This document shows, one piece after another, positions 46,108-55,552 of a stretch of DNA of 64,000 nucleotides; within the stretch, counting starts at the first letter, position 1; each line of letters begins with the position of its first letter. Source of the stretch: Anaerolineae bacterium. Lineage in GTDB: Bacteria > Chloroflexota > Anaerolineae > Aggregatilineales > Phototrophicaceae. Below the pieces are notes generated by a model. That model was given only the letters and a program-made list of their open reading frames with translations. It had not been told where the DNA came from and did not search any database. The DNA lies in assembly GCA_017303635.1 (NCBI GenBank), contig JAFLCG010000001.1, forward strand, positions 434,001 to 498,000, in the 5' to 3' direction. Position numbers and translations under genes: made by a program.

Positions 46108-47649
46108 ATGTCTTTGGTTCTCAAGAGATCTCTGCATGTCGTGTTGTTTCTTGTGATCGTGACGACCTTTAGCCATAGCGCCAGCGTAGCACAAACTACG
46201 GAGCCTGCCATGTATCATGAAGCTTTTCGACCGCAATTTCACTTCAGCCCGGTCTGTGGTTGGATGAACGACCCTAATGGAATGGTCTACTATGAAGGTG
46301 AATATCACCTTTTTTATCAGTACCATCCGGATGACATCGTCTGGGGTCCGATGCACTGGGGCCATGCGGTTAGTAGGGATCTCATTCAGTGGGAGAACTT
46401 ACCCATCGCGCTCTACCCGGATGCCATTGGCCCGATCTGGTCTGGCAGCGCCGTCGTGGATGCTCAAAACACCAGTGGTCTGGTGCCGGGTGGCGGCCTG
46501 ATCGCCATCTTCAGTTATCAGGATCAATCGCAGGGGATTGCCTACAGCACGGATAAAGGTCGTACCTGGACGATGTATGCCGGTAATCCGGTGATTCCGG
46601 CATTGGCGAAAGATTTCCGGGATCCCAAAGTCTTTTGGCATGAGGCCACTGGTAAATGGGTGATGATTATCGCGGCGGGCAACCAGATTCAGTTGTTCAC
46701 TTCACCGAACCTGATTGATTGGGAATTTGCCAGTTCCCTATCAGGCGATATTCGGGGTGGCGTGTGGGAAGTGCCAGATCTGTTTCCGCTGGACCTGGAT
46801 GGCAAAACGTACTGGGTGATGCTTGCCAGCGTGAGCCAGATGGCACCAGCGGGGGGTGGTGGCGTTCGTTACATGATTGGTGATTTCGATGGTACGACCT
46901 TTACCTATGACCGAACCAACTTTGATCTGTGGCTGGACTATGGACCAGACAATTACGCTGGTACCACCTGGAGTGATATGCCAGACGGTCAGCGTGTTTA
47001 CATCGGTTGGATGAGCAACTGGCTCTATGCCAACGCCACGCCGACTGAACGCTGGCGTGGAGCAACCACCTTACCCCGCACTCTGCGGTTGATGCAAACA
47101 GCTGATGGCGTTCGGTTGGCACAGCAGCCGGTTGATTCGATTGCTCAATTACGTGGGGAGTCGTTAGGCACCTGGGAGAATGTGGCTCTGGAAGGGGAAC
47201 TCCCTCTGGATTCGGTGCAGGGCAGGCTGCTGGAGATCATCGCGGAGTTCCGTCCGGGGAGTGCCGAACGCTTTGGTCTTGATGTCCATGCTGGCGATAA
47301 TACCAAGACACGCATCCTGTTCAATAATCCGCAGTCGAAACTCTTTATCAGTCGCTCAGATCAAACTGCAACCGGATTCATCCCCAACTTCACCCGCGCC
47401 TTCGGTAGCCATGCCCTCACTCTTGAGGATGGTTTACTGCGCGTTCACCTGTTTGTAGATGAGTCCTCGGTCGAAGTCTTTGCCCAGGATGGACTTGTCT
47501 CGATCAGTAGCCTGAGCTTTGTGAATCCACAGCACGATGGGGTTAGCTTGTTTGCTGAAAACGGGGACGCCCAACTCAATCGCCTGGAAATTTATGCGCT
47601 CAATAGCCTCGTCCCCACCGGGAATAATGAAATGAGCGCCTGTTCGTAG
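46108..47649 (+). CDS. Secreted GH32 fructosidase (levanase/inulinase type)
   Basis: A 513-residue glycoside hydrolase of family 32. It has a signal peptide (residues 1-28, cut near SVAQ). The motifs are WMNDPNG (Asp55), FRDP (170-173) and WEVPDLF (Glu221); the usual Cys after the acid/base Glu is Val here. It works outside the cell, and the importer and the cytoplasmic GH32 complete the job. AAAGG precedes the start. A hairpin follows at 47705-47737. Confidence 0.93.
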   Translation: MSLVLKRSLHVVLFLVIVTTFSHSASVAQTTEPAMYHEAFRPQFHFSPVCGWMNDPNGMVYYEGEYHLFYQYHPDDIVWGPMHWGHAVSRDLIQWENLPIALYPDAIGPIWSGSAVVDAQNTSGLVPGGGLIAIFSYQDQSQGIAYSTDKGRTWTMYAGNPVIPALAKDFRDPKVFWHEATGKWVMIIAAGNQIQLFTSPNLIDWEFASSLSGDIRGGVWEVPDLFPLDLDGKTYWVMLASVSQMAPAGGGGVRYMIGDFDGTTFTYDRTNFDLWLDYGPDNYAGTTWSDMPDGQRVYIGWMSNWLYANATPTERWRGATTLPRTLRLMQTADGVRLAQQPVDSIAQLRGESLGTWENVALEGELPLDSVQGRLLEIIAEFRPGSAERFGLDVHAGDNTKTRILFNNPQSKLFISRSDQTATGFIPNFTRAFGSHALTLEDGLLRVHLFVDESSVEVFAQDGLVSISSLSFVNPQHDGVSLFAENGDAQLNRLEIYALNSLVPTGNNEMSACS

Positions 47650-47704
47650 CTTCGGATAGGTCGTATGAGCTTTGCTTCGCACACCATCTGGACTTATTGG
47701 AAAA

Positions 47705-47737
47705 GCCACGCAATGGGGTCAAGACCAATTGCGTGGC
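47705..47737 (+). terminator. Hairpin after the secreted GH32 gene
   Basis: GCCACGCAAT (47705-47714) pairs exactly with ATTGCGTGGC (47728-47737), with a 13-base loop. No T-run follows, so a factor-dependent or stabilising role is as likely as intrinsic termination. Confidence 0.55.
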
Positions 47738-48260
47738 GCTAAGGTGGGGTGTGGTTCCACGCGACAACCGATATAAAGATGGTCCTGTCGCAGCTTTGTT
47801 CTTTCAACTTGCTCATTTTAATATGCTGGTACTGGTCGTTGCTTCATAAATACTTACCAGATCCTGAATGTCGCGGTAATCCTCGTACCCATCCCAAAAC
47901 CGGCCCAGAGCAGACATATAGCCGTTACAAAATCATGGGCAATCCCTGACTGAACGTTGTCGCTGATGCGATGCAGGAAGTCTGCCCGCGAGACCATGCA
48001 CTTGTTGCGTGTAGTAGTCTTAAAATCTCGATAGCGCGCTTGATGGAAATGATCACGATAGTCATCATTTCACGCTCTCCCAAGCTTCCTATCTGTTGAC
48101 GCTGCTCAACTGATCTTGTTTCCACTCCTACCGGGTAAAGCTACCTGATTGGTCTACAAACTAAAGACTGGTTCCAGTAGGTCGAGCAGGCCAGTATGGA
48201 TGTAACAGGCAATAAGCAAAACACAACTAAATCGGGTCAAAACCAAGTTGCCCTACTTCC

Positions 48261-48288
48261 TTGACAATTCTGTAGAGTACAGTAGACT
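48261..48288 (+). promoter_or_regulatory. Sigma-70-type promoter of the GntR operon
   Basis: A consensus -35 TTGACA (48261-48266) and a -10 TAGACT (48283-48288) are 16 bases apart. The start point would fall near 48295, inside the inverted repeat. Confidence 0.65.
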
Positions 48289-48292
48289 TTCA

Positions 48293-48319
48293 GTCGACGG
48301 TCGATGGTCGACCGTCGAC
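48293..48319. promoter_or_regulatory. Perfect 12-bp inverted repeat, probable GntR operator
   Basis: GTCGACGGTCGA and its exact reverse complement TCGACCGTCGAC are separated by TGG. The element lies directly after the -10 box, over the likely start point, and just 26 bases before the GntR gene. The position suits repression of the operon by its own first gene. Confidence 0.75.
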
Positions 48320-48344
48320 AATTTAGTTTCTAAGAACCCAGGAT

Positions 48345-49067
48345 ATGACTTTGACCATTAATTTTTCTGACACCTCCTCCCTGGTACAAATTCATAACAA
48401 ATCTTTGCGTGAACATGTTCTGGAAATGCTACATGGTGCCATCGTTAATGGTGAATTGAAGCCAGGCCAAGCACTGGTTGAGGCAGAACTGGCATCCCAG
48501 TTGGGCGTCAGTCGGGCACCGGTTCGCGAAGCCATCAATATTCTAGCTACTCAGGGGTTGGTTGAGGTGGTGCCATATCGTGGCACCACTGTGAAGAGGC
48601 TCTCGCGCAAGGACGTCGAAGAGCTTTACAGCGTGCGTAGCCTGATGGAAGGATACGCTATCCAGCAAATCATTCTCTCGGAAAGGACAGCGCAGGTCGT
48701 TTCTGACTTGCGTGAAGTGTGCAAGGGAATGCAACAGGCTGCGGATGAAGGAGATTTACGCGCAGTCAACGAGATTGATCGCGATTTTCATGACACGTTA
48801 GTCGCGGCCTGTGGAAATGACCTCTTGTTGAGCATGTGGAGTACGGTTTCGATGCGTGTGCGTCAGGTCATGTCGCTGCGAAACCGGCGAAAGGGCGATT
48901 TGCAGGCGATTGCTCGCAATCATGTCGAGATCGTTGAGATTATTGCCAGCAAAAACTTAGAGAAAGCTTTAGCGCTGATTCATCATCACATCGGCATGAC
49001 GGGTGGTGCCATTGTGAAAGATTGGCCGGAAGAGGAGATGACGATGGATATCGAGGCTGCGCCATGA
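48345..49067 (+). CDS. GntR-family regulator (FCD type) of the amino-compound operon
   Basis: A 240-residue regulator with a winged helix (about residues 30-80, ALVEAELASQLGVSRAPVREAINIL) and an FCD effector domain. It is the first gene of the operon and is linked to the next gene by an ATGA overlap (49064-49067). The ribosome site is weak. Its own promoter is overlapped by a perfect inverted repeat, pointing to autorepression released by a small ligand, probably an organic or amino acid. Confidence 0.92.
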   Translation: MTLTINFSDTSSLVQIHNKSLREHVLEMLHGAIVNGELKPGQALVEAELASQLGVSRAPVREAINILATQGLVEVVPYRGTTVKRLSRKDVEELYSVRSLMEGYAIQQIILSERTAQVVSDLREVCKGMQQAADEGDLRAVNEIDRDFHDTLVAACGNDLLLSMWSTVSMRVRQVMSLRNRRKGDLQAIARNHVEIVEIIASKNLEKALALIHHHIGMTGGAIVKDWPEEEMTMDIEAAP

Positions 49068-50170
49068 ACTCGGAAACCAAATCCCGCATTTTGGACTTAC
49101 ACCGTCGCAATACACTCTTGAATACACCAGCGCCCTCGCTGATGGTGACCGGGGCGATGGACTTTGGTGCAGACGAGCGATACGCGCCGATTGACGAGCG
49201 CATGATTGCCACCGCGGCAGAGGCACTTGAAGCTGGGCAGACCCATTATGTGGATGTACCCGGCATCGGGCCACTGCGTGCTGCCATTGCCGACTATTTA
49301 CGCACGGCCTTTAACGGGCAGTACCAGCAAGCGAATGTGATTGTTACGGCGGGTATCCAGGAGTCACGTTTTCTTACCCTTCAAATGATTGGCGACTCAG
49401 TCGAGCGTGTTGCTGTGCCTGAGGTGGTACATCCCGGCGTCAAGAAGGCGTTAGGTGTACGGCCACTCCAGGTAGAGACCATGGCGGTGGATGCACAGGG
49501 CTTGCCCCCAATTGCGGAAATCCGCAAAGCACTGGAAGCCGGCAACCGCCTGCTGTTCCTCGAGTCGCCCTCCCGACTGACGGGCGCGGCGTACAGCGCG
49601 GAATCGGTTGCTGCCATCGCGGAAGCAGCGGCGCAGTTTGAGGCGGTCATCATCTGGGATCAGGGACTAGCCCCCTGGGCTGAAGGGTATGTATCGTTGG
49701 CAGCAAAGGCTCCGGGTCAGACAGTGGCAATTGGTGAGGCGTTCCCTGGAATGGGTTTGGCAAGCTGGTTTATCGGCTATATCGCCGCGCCGGAGCAGTG
49801 GATCGCGTCCATGCAGTCTCAAAAGCAGATCATGGCGATCTGCACGAGTACAGCGGCCCAATATGCTGCGCTAGAGGCGAGCAAACTGGCTGCTGAAAGC
49901 CATGCCAGCCAGCTCCCCCGTTTGAACGCCGCCCGGCAGGCGCTGATTGCCGCCCTGGGTACGACTGAGGTCATCCCTGGCGCAACTGCGTCGGTCGTGG
50001 CGCTGCGGTTATCAGCAGGCAAGAAGCAGCAGGTGCTGAAGGAACTCCAGGACGCAGGTTACAACGCGGCTGACGGGGCCGACTTTGGCATGGAAGATGT
50101 GTTGCGGTTGACGATTTCACAAGATAGCACGGCGCTGCTGGCAGTAGCCAATGTGATAAAAGGGGCATAA
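49064..50170 (+). CDS. Aminotransferase-fold protein lacking the PLP lysine
   Basis: The ATGA overlap with GntR fixes the start at 49064. The 368-residue protein has the fold-type-I aminotransferase layout (DVPGIGPLRAAIADYL, NVIVTAGIQES), but the residues that bind PLP are altered. The position of the Schiff-base lysine reads GEAFPGM (Pro228), the Asn site reads SPSRLT (168-173) and the Tyr after Asp199 is Leu202. It keeps Asp199 and a C-terminal Arg. It is probably not an active transaminase, but a partner or sensor of the next gene, which has all these residues. Confidence 0.82.
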   Translation: MNSETKSRILDLHRRNTLLNTPAPSLMVTGAMDFGADERYAPIDERMIATAAEALEAGQTHYVDVPGIGPLRAAIADYLRTAFNGQYQQANVIVTAGIQESRFLTLQMIGDSVERVAVPEVVHPGVKKALGVRPLQVETMAVDAQGLPPIAEIRKALEAGNRLLFLESPSRLTGAAYSAESVAAIAEAAAQFEAVIIWDQGLAPWAEGYVSLAAKAPGQTVAIGEAFPGMGLASWFIGYIAAPEQWIASMQSQKQIMAICTSTAAQYAALEASKLAAESHASQLPRLNAARQALIAALGTTEVIPGATASVVALRLSAGKKQQVLKELQDAGYNAADGADFGMEDVLRLTISQDSTALLAVANVIKGA

Positions 50171-50176
50171 TCGGCA

Positions 50177-51334
50177 ATGGCAAACCCGGCAAAAACAGGA
50201 ACCAATCTACTTTATGCTTTGATCGCACAGGCGCGCGGCTACAGCGATGCGATCATCATGGGGCGTGGCGACCCTGACTTTGATACACCACCCCATATTG
50301 TGGAAGCAGCCAAGCGCGCCATGGTTGAGCATCATGCGGATGCGGTGCCAGCAGAGGGCCTACTGGCACTCCGCCAGGCCATCGCAGAGCGCGTAAAACG
50401 TGTGAACCAAATTGATGTTGACCCTGCGACCGAAGTGGTCGTGACCAACGGCGGACAGGAAGCCCTAATGCTGATGGTGCTGGCCGCGCTCGCCCCCGGT
50501 GATGCCATCATCATCCCGGAACCCAACTACAACACCTATCACGATGCCCTCAAGTTCGCCCGTGTCGAGAAAATTGGCATCCCCAGTACGGCGGCCACCA
50601 ACTTCCGTACTGACCCAGCTGCGGTGAGGGCGGCGCTGACGGATAAGACACGCGCACTGCTGCTGGTGTCACCCAATAACCCGACCGCCAGCGTGATCCA
50701 ACGGGCTGACCTTGAGGCCTTAATCGCCCTGGCCCACGAACGCGACCTGATCATCATTGCTGATGACATCTATGACTTATTCATTTACGACGACTACCAG
50801 CACATCAGCCCGGCATCGCTGCCCGGAGGCAAGGCGCGCACGCTCACGCTGAATGCGCTCTCCAAATCCTTCTCGATGACCGGTTGGCGACTGGGCTGGA
50901 TTGTTGGCCCAGCCGATTTGATGGCACGAGTCCGCGAGCTAAAGGCGGCGATCACCGGCGGCACATCTGTCATTTCACAGTATGCCGGTCTGGCAGCGCT
51001 AACCGGGCCGCAAGAACCCGTGCAGATGATGGCGGATGCGTACAAACGCCGCCGCAAAATCGTGATGGATGCGCTGGATGAGATGGGCATCAAATACGGG
51101 GTGCCGCAGGGTGGGCAGTTCGTCTTTGCGGACATCAGCTTCACCGGCATGGATAGCGCCGAACTCGCCGAGAAAATCCTCACTGATCAGCATGTTCTGG
51201 TCTACCCTGGTGCCGCTTTCGACAAAGAGCGCGGGCAATATATCCGCATGACCTTCCTCCAGCCAGAAGACAAGCTGCAGGAGGGATTGGAACGGATGCG
51301 CGTTGCGATGAAGAACATCATGGGGACGCATTGA
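50177..51334 (+). CDS. Class I/II PLP-dependent aminotransferase
   Basis: A 385-residue enzyme with a full set of PLP residues: Asn168 in SPNNPT (165-170), Asp196 and Tyr199 in ADDIYD, Lys230 in NALSKSFSMTGWRLGW and a C-terminal Arg in IRMTF. Related to aspartate and LL-diaminopimelate-type aminotransferases. It lies 7 bases after the lysine-less paralog with AAAGGGG 12 bases before its ATG. It probably transaminates an amino compound produced by the deacylases or taken up by the peptide importer. Confidence 0.93.
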   Translation: MANPAKTGTNLLYALIAQARGYSDAIIMGRGDPDFDTPPHIVEAAKRAMVEHHADAVPAEGLLALRQAIAERVKRVNQIDVDPATEVVVTNGGQEALMLMVLAALAPGDAIIIPEPNYNTYHDALKFARVEKIGIPSTAATNFRTDPAAVRAALTDKTRALLLVSPNNPTASVIQRADLEALIALAHERDLIIIADDIYDLFIYDDYQHISPASLPGGKARTLTLNALSKSFSMTGWRLGWIVGPADLMARVRELKAAITGGTSVISQYAGLAALTGPQEPVQMMADAYKRRRKIVMDALDEMGIKYGVPQGGQFVFADISFTGMDSAELAEKILTDQHVLVYPGAAFDKERGQYIRMTFLQPEDKLQEGLERMRVAMKNIMGTH

Positions 51335-51419
51335 GCCGATAGGCGATCTTGCACAATATCGGATAGATCAATATCCGTACCAGACAGATAGACAGTAGAT
51401 TTCTGGGGAGCATTCGAGC

Positions 51420-52487
51420 GTGGCTTACGAAATCGGCAAAGATGATCTGGTCAATTTGTATGATCTACCAACGCTTCAAAAATTCTCCAACGATTTTTTG
51501 CTGGCGCTTGGGGCGACAGCGGAAGAGGCCACCATCATCACCGATGGCTTGATGACCGCCTCGCAGTGGTGGCATCCCGGCCAGGGCCAGGGACTGGAAA
51601 AGTTCTTCCGCTTTTACCGCCAAATCAACAACGGCGGGATTATCCCCAATGCGCCGATGCAGTGGGTACAGGAAGGCCCCAGCTACGCCTTGCTGGATGC
51701 GGCTAAAGGTTTCGGTTATGTCTCGGCGCACCGGGCCATGGCCCGCGCCGTGGAAAAAGCAAAGGTCACCGGCATTGCCATGGTGGGCGTGCGGCATAGT
51801 AACCATTTTGGCATTGCCGGCTACCACGCATTACATGCGGCCAAACAGGGCTTGATCGGTTGGTCATTCACCAATGCCAAGGCTGAGATGGCTCCCTGGG
51901 GTTCGGCGCAGGTGGTTTTGGGTACCAATCCCTGGGGTATTGCTATCCCGCGGAAGGATACCCACGCCATCGTGCTCGATATGGCGCTCACCATGTCCGG
52001 TAAAGGCATGATGATGTGGTATGAGCGCGAAGGCAAAGCCATGCCGGATAACTGGGCGCTCACCCCGACGGGCGAACGTACCACTGATCCGGCAGCGGCG
52101 ATGCAAGGCCCGCTGCTGCCCATTGGCGAATACAAGGGCTATGGGCTGAGCCTCATCACGGATGTACTGAGTGGCGTGATGACCGGATCACTTTTCGGCA
52201 TGGATGTATTCCAGGACGAGAGCAACCACGATGTAGGTCACGTCATGCTGGCTATTGACCCGGGGGCCTTCATGCCGCGGGAAGCAGTCGATGCGCGGCT
52301 GGAGAAACTGATCGAACAGATCAAGAGTGCGCCGCCCATCAACCCGGCTCAGCCAGTCATTTTGCCAGGTGAGGTCGAGTTCAAGCGTATGGAGCAACGT
52401 GAGCGCGAAGGCATACCCCTCTCGCGCAAGACGGTTGATGAATTGCGTACGCTGGCTTCGCAATTGAAAGTTGATTTTCCGCTGTGA
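51420..52487 (+). CDS. Ldh-family (malate/L-lactate dehydrogenase type) oxidoreductase
   Basis: A 355-residue NAD(P)-dependent reductase of the YlbC/DpkA/YiaK group, which acts on 2-oxo or cyclic imino acids. GGGGAG at 51405-51410 supports the GTG start. The pattern SNHFGIAGYHALHAA and GTNPWGIAIP is characteristic. It follows two aminotransferase genes; reduction of a 2-oxo or imino acid made from an amino acid is a plausible job. The exact substrate is unknown. Confidence 0.88.
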   Translation: MAYEIGKDDLVNLYDLPTLQKFSNDFLLALGATAEEATIITDGLMTASQWWHPGQGQGLEKFFRFYRQINNGGIIPNAPMQWVQEGPSYALLDAAKGFGYVSAHRAMARAVEKAKVTGIAMVGVRHSNHFGIAGYHALHAAKQGLIGWSFTNAKAEMAPWGSAQVVLGTNPWGIAIPRKDTHAIVLDMALTMSGKGMMMWYEREGKAMPDNWALTPTGERTTDPAAAMQGPLLPIGEYKGYGLSLITDVLSGVMTGSLFGMDVFQDESNHDVGHVMLAIDPGAFMPREAVDARLEKLIEQIKSAPPINPAQPVILPGEVEFKRMEQREREGIPLSRKTVDELRTLASQLKVDFPL

Positions 52488-52513
52488 TTTTGCCGTTGAG
52501 GGAGAGCAGAACG

Positions 52514-53515
52514 ATGGTAGCGCCTTTGAATATTGGAACAGTTTCGGTGATGCCAGGAGAGATGAAACGCGGTGGCATCCCTATTGGTGGTGATATGTAT
52601 GCCCGGCAGCGCGAGGTGCCGATTATCGTTTATCGCGGTGTAGAAGATGGGCCTATCCTGTGGCTGAACGGCGCGACACACGGCGATGAGCCGGAAGGCC
52701 CATTCTCGATCTACAAAGCGCTGGCGCAGATCGATCCTAAGAAGCTGCGGGGAACGGTCGTCGCTGTGCCGGTCATGAACGTGCAGGCGTTTACCGCCGG
52801 TTTACGGGGGGATCCGCTCGATACGTTTTCCCACGATATGAACCGCATCTACCCCGGCAAGGCGGACGGATATCCCACTGACCGGGTGGCCTGGGCGCAT
52901 TGGCAAGCGATGAAAGACAACTGTGATCTGCAAATCGCCATTCATTCTGGCGGTGAGCATTCCTATCTGGCGCATATGATTTTTGCTTCAGATAACCCGG
53001 TGAGCCTCGAGCTGGCGGCGGCGATGGGGCCGAACTGGTCGCTGGTCTTCCGTAGTGGTACGGGTGGCGGTAACCCCAGTTCGCAGATGGGTGCGCTGGG
53101 CAAAGGCGGCATCACGGTCGAACTGGGCGGCAATTGCCGCACGCTGACCAATGACTTCCATGTCATCGCGGACGACCTGGCTGAGGGCTACCTGAATGTG
53201 ATGCGCCACTACGGCATGATCGATGGTGCTGCCAGCTACGCGCCAGCCTGGCGCATGGGTTTTCAGATTGCTTTGCTGGCACCGGCAACCGGCATGTTTG
53301 TAGGTGCAGCCGACCTGCCCTTTGAGACAACCCTACCGGCTGGCACCTTGATCGGGCAGGTCTATGACCTGTATGGGGATGTCATTGGCGAAGTCCGTGC
53401 ACCGCGTGAGGGCGTTATCTTCGGGTTGCGCTCTCGCCCATCGGTCCTGGAAGGGCAGTGGTGCTGTTTCTTCGGTGTCATCGAACAGACCGTCGATAAT
53501 CTGATCCCTAAGTAA
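52514..53515 (+). CDS. Aspartoacylase/succinylglutamate-desuccinylase family hydrolase, copy 1
   Basis: The ATG at 52514 has GAGGGAGAG upstream, preferred over ATG 52484 inside the previous gene. In the 333-residue product the zinc site is NGATHGDEPEG (His56, Glu59) and IAIHSGG (His144). It keeps a conserved Glu in the C-terminal part. Members remove acyl groups from N-acyl amino acids (for example N-acetyl-diaminobutyrate in ectoine use). Two paralogs follow 2 kb downstream. The start residue numbers assume the ATG at 52514. Confidence 0.87.
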   Translation: MVAPLNIGTVSVMPGEMKRGGIPIGGDMYARQREVPIIVYRGVEDGPILWLNGATHGDEPEGPFSIYKALAQIDPKKLRGTVVAVPVMNVQAFTAGLRGDPLDTFSHDMNRIYPGKADGYPTDRVAWAHWQAMKDNCDLQIAIHSGGEHSYLAHMIFASDNPVSLELAAAMGPNWSLVFRSGTGGGNPSSQMGALGKGGITVELGGNCRTLTNDFHVIADDLAEGYLNVMRHYGMIDGAASYAPAWRMGFQIALLAPATGMFVGAADLPFETTLPAGTLIGQVYDLYGDVIGEVRAPREGVIFGLRSRPSVLEGQWCCFFGVIEQTVDNLIPK

Positions 53516-53524
53516 GGCAAGCCG

Positions 53525-55552
53525 ATGGAAGAAAACCCTTATCACGCTGACGGCATCCAGCGCGGTCTGATCTCAGAAGACCTATTGAAATTTCGTTGGC
53601 TGGATGAGATTGCGCTTTCACCCGATGGGAACCGTGTGGCTTACACGGTTCGCCATCCCCATGTTGAAAGTAACGGGTACATCACCCATGTCTACGTCCG
53701 GGAGTTAGGGGCCGCTGCGACCGAGCGCCTGACCAGCGGCGTTGTGAGTACGGCCTCATTAGCCTGGAGCCACGATAGTCTGCGGCTGGCATATGCATTG
53801 AGCGTCGGTGAGCATCATGTGGTGCGCGTGTGGTCACAGGTCGATAACAGCACACAGGACTATCCTATCACGGGAGAGCCGCTGACCGGCCTCGACTGGT
53901 CGCCGGATGGGAAGCGCCTGGTTGGGGTACGCTGGACTCCGCTGCGCCATCCGGAAGATCGTTCGGCGGCCCCCGGTATCCCTGCGCCGACCATCAAGGT
54001 GGTCCGCCGCCTACGCTACAAGCAAGATGGCAGCGGTTGGGTACATAATCGTTTTCTACAAGTCTGGACTCTTGACCTGCAAACGGGTGAACTCAGCCAA
54101 CTCACCCACAGCGAATGCGACTATTCGACACCCAAATGGAGCCACGCGGGCGACCGACTGGCGTTTGTGGGCACTACCCGTGAGCAGAACATCCCGCTCG
54201 GTTACGGGCAGGTCTTCATCATGGACTATCCCGGCGGCGCGCCACAGCCCTTGCTCCCGGATTGGCAAGGCTCGGCTATCAGCCCGGTATGGGGTGAAGG
54301 GGATCGCTCCATTGCTTTTGCAGGGCATAACTTGCCACCGCCCGTCAATCGCCGTAATTTCTGGCAGCCGTATCTGGCGGATGTCGAAGCGCGGACGGCA
54401 CGCAAACTCGGTGAGGATATTGATGAGGAAGTGGGCAACTATGCGGTTGCCGATCAGCGCAAGGGCCTGGCGAACATCACACTTAAATGGGCACCGGGTG
54501 ACCCCTACATCTACTTCCTGTTGACCGAAAAAGGCGCTACTAACCTCTACCGCATTCAAACCACTGGTCAATACGAGCGGATTGTCAGCGGTGCGAGTGT
54601 GACCTTTGAATACAGCCCGGCAGCTGGCGGCAAAGTGGCCTATGGGCAGGCTAACCCACTGAATCCGGGTGAACTGTTCCTGTGGATCAATGGCGAAACG
54701 CAGCAGCTTTCCGACTTCAACCCCTGGTTGCGGGATCATCGCCTGTCAGCCCCGGAAGAATACTGGTACAGCGGCATCGACGGCACCCAAGTTCATGCCT
54801 GGTTGGTCAAGCCAATTGATTTTGTCCCCACGCGGCGCTACCCGACGATTGTTTATGTCCACTGCTCTATGTTCTCGTGGGACTTCAACCATGAGTTCCA
54901 GGTATACGCCAATGCCGGTTTTGTCGTCGCCTACTTCAACCAGCGCGGGACGACTGCTGGTTACGGTCAAGCCTGGACTCACGCCAGCGAAGGCGATCAA
55001 GGCGGCAAGGATTACGAGGAGATTATGCTGGGCGTTGATGACCTGGTCGCACGTCCCTATGTGGATGCCACCCGGTTGGGGGTTACGGGCGGGAGCTGCG
55101 GCGGCTTCATGACCAACTGGATCATCGGGCACACCAACCGTTTTGCAGCGGCTGTGACTCAGCGTTCGATCACCAACCAGATCAGCTTCTTCGGTACTTC
55201 GGACATTGGTCCGGAAGGCACCGAAGGTGAAACCGGGACCAACGCGTGGAAAGACCTTGAAGCGAGTTGGCGGCAGTCCCCGATTGCCTATGCCGCCAAT
55301 ATCCATACACCGCTGCTCATCCTGCACGCTGACCAGGACTACCGCTGCGCGCTCGACCAGGCAGAGCAGTTGTTTGCAGTCCTACGCTGGATGGGCAAGA
55401 CCGTCGAAATGGTCATCTTTGAGGGGGAAAACCACGGCTTGACCCGAGGCGGGCGACCGGGTAACCGCATCGAACACCAGCGCCGGATTCTGGGCTGGTT
55501 CCAGAAATATCTAGGCACGCACGCGGCAGGTATAGAAGCCGAGGGGGCATGA
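53525..55552 (+). CDS. S9-family serine peptidase (prolyl-oligopeptidase type)
   Basis: A 675-residue protein. The N-terminal part (about 20-420) is a WD-like propeller (LAWSHDSLRLAYA, LDWSPDGKRLVGV); the C-terminal part is an alpha/beta hydrolase with catalytic Ser524 (GGSCGG), Asp605 (HADQD) and His637 (ENHGL). No signal peptide is present, so it acts inside the cell on imported small peptides or peptide-like compounds. Its stop overlaps the next gene's start (ATGA). An unusual Cys stands after the catalytic Ser where Tyr is common. Confidence 0.92.
   Translation: MEENPYHADGIQRGLISEDLLKFRWLDEIALSPDGNRVAYTVRHPHVESNGYITHVYVRELGAAATERLTSGVVSTASLAWSHDSLRLAYALSVGEHHVVRVWSQVDNSTQDYPITGEPLTGLDWSPDGKRLVGVRWTPLRHPEDRSAAPGIPAPTIKVVRRLRYKQDGSGWVHNRFLQVWTLDLQTGELSQLTHSECDYSTPKWSHAGDRLAFVGTTREQNIPLGYGQVFIMDYPGGAPQPLLPDWQGSAISPVWGEGDRSIAFAGHNLPPPVNRRNFWQPYLADVEARTARKLGEDIDEEVGNYAVADQRKGLANITLKWAPGDPYIYFLLTEKGATNLYRIQTTGQYERIVSGASVTFEYSPAAGGKVAYGQANPLNPGELFLWINGETQQLSDFNPWLRDHRLSAPEEYWYSGIDGTQVHAWLVKPIDFVPTRRYPTIVYVHCSMFSWDFNHEFQVYANAGFVVAYFNQRGTTAGYGQAWTHASEGDQGGKDYEEIMLGVDDLVARPYVDATRLGVTGGSCGGFMTNWIIGHTNRFAAAVTQRSITNQISFFGTSDIGPEGTEGETGTNAWKDLEASWRQSPIAYAANIHTPLLILHADQDYRCALDQAEQLFAVLRWMGKTVEMVIFEGENHGLTRGGRPGNRIEHQRRILGWFQKYLGTHAAGIEAEGA

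Larger units (their letters stand above)
47650..48344. other. Gene-free gap of 695 bases, with hairpins and a promoter
   Basis: I find no convincing gene. Two short open frames (47749-47949 plus strand, 47925-48125 minus strand) lack recognisable content and ribosome sites. The gap holds a hairpin after the GH32 gene (47705-47737), a 12-base palindrome ACTGGTTCCAGT near 48168, and at its right end the promoter and inverted repeat of the GntR gene. The low coding quality suggests gene decay or a junction between modules. Confidence 0.55.

Noticed and set aside
47749..48125. Two 66-codon frames in the gap after the secreted GH32 gene
   Set aside because: No ribosome sites, odd composition and no recognisable sequence.
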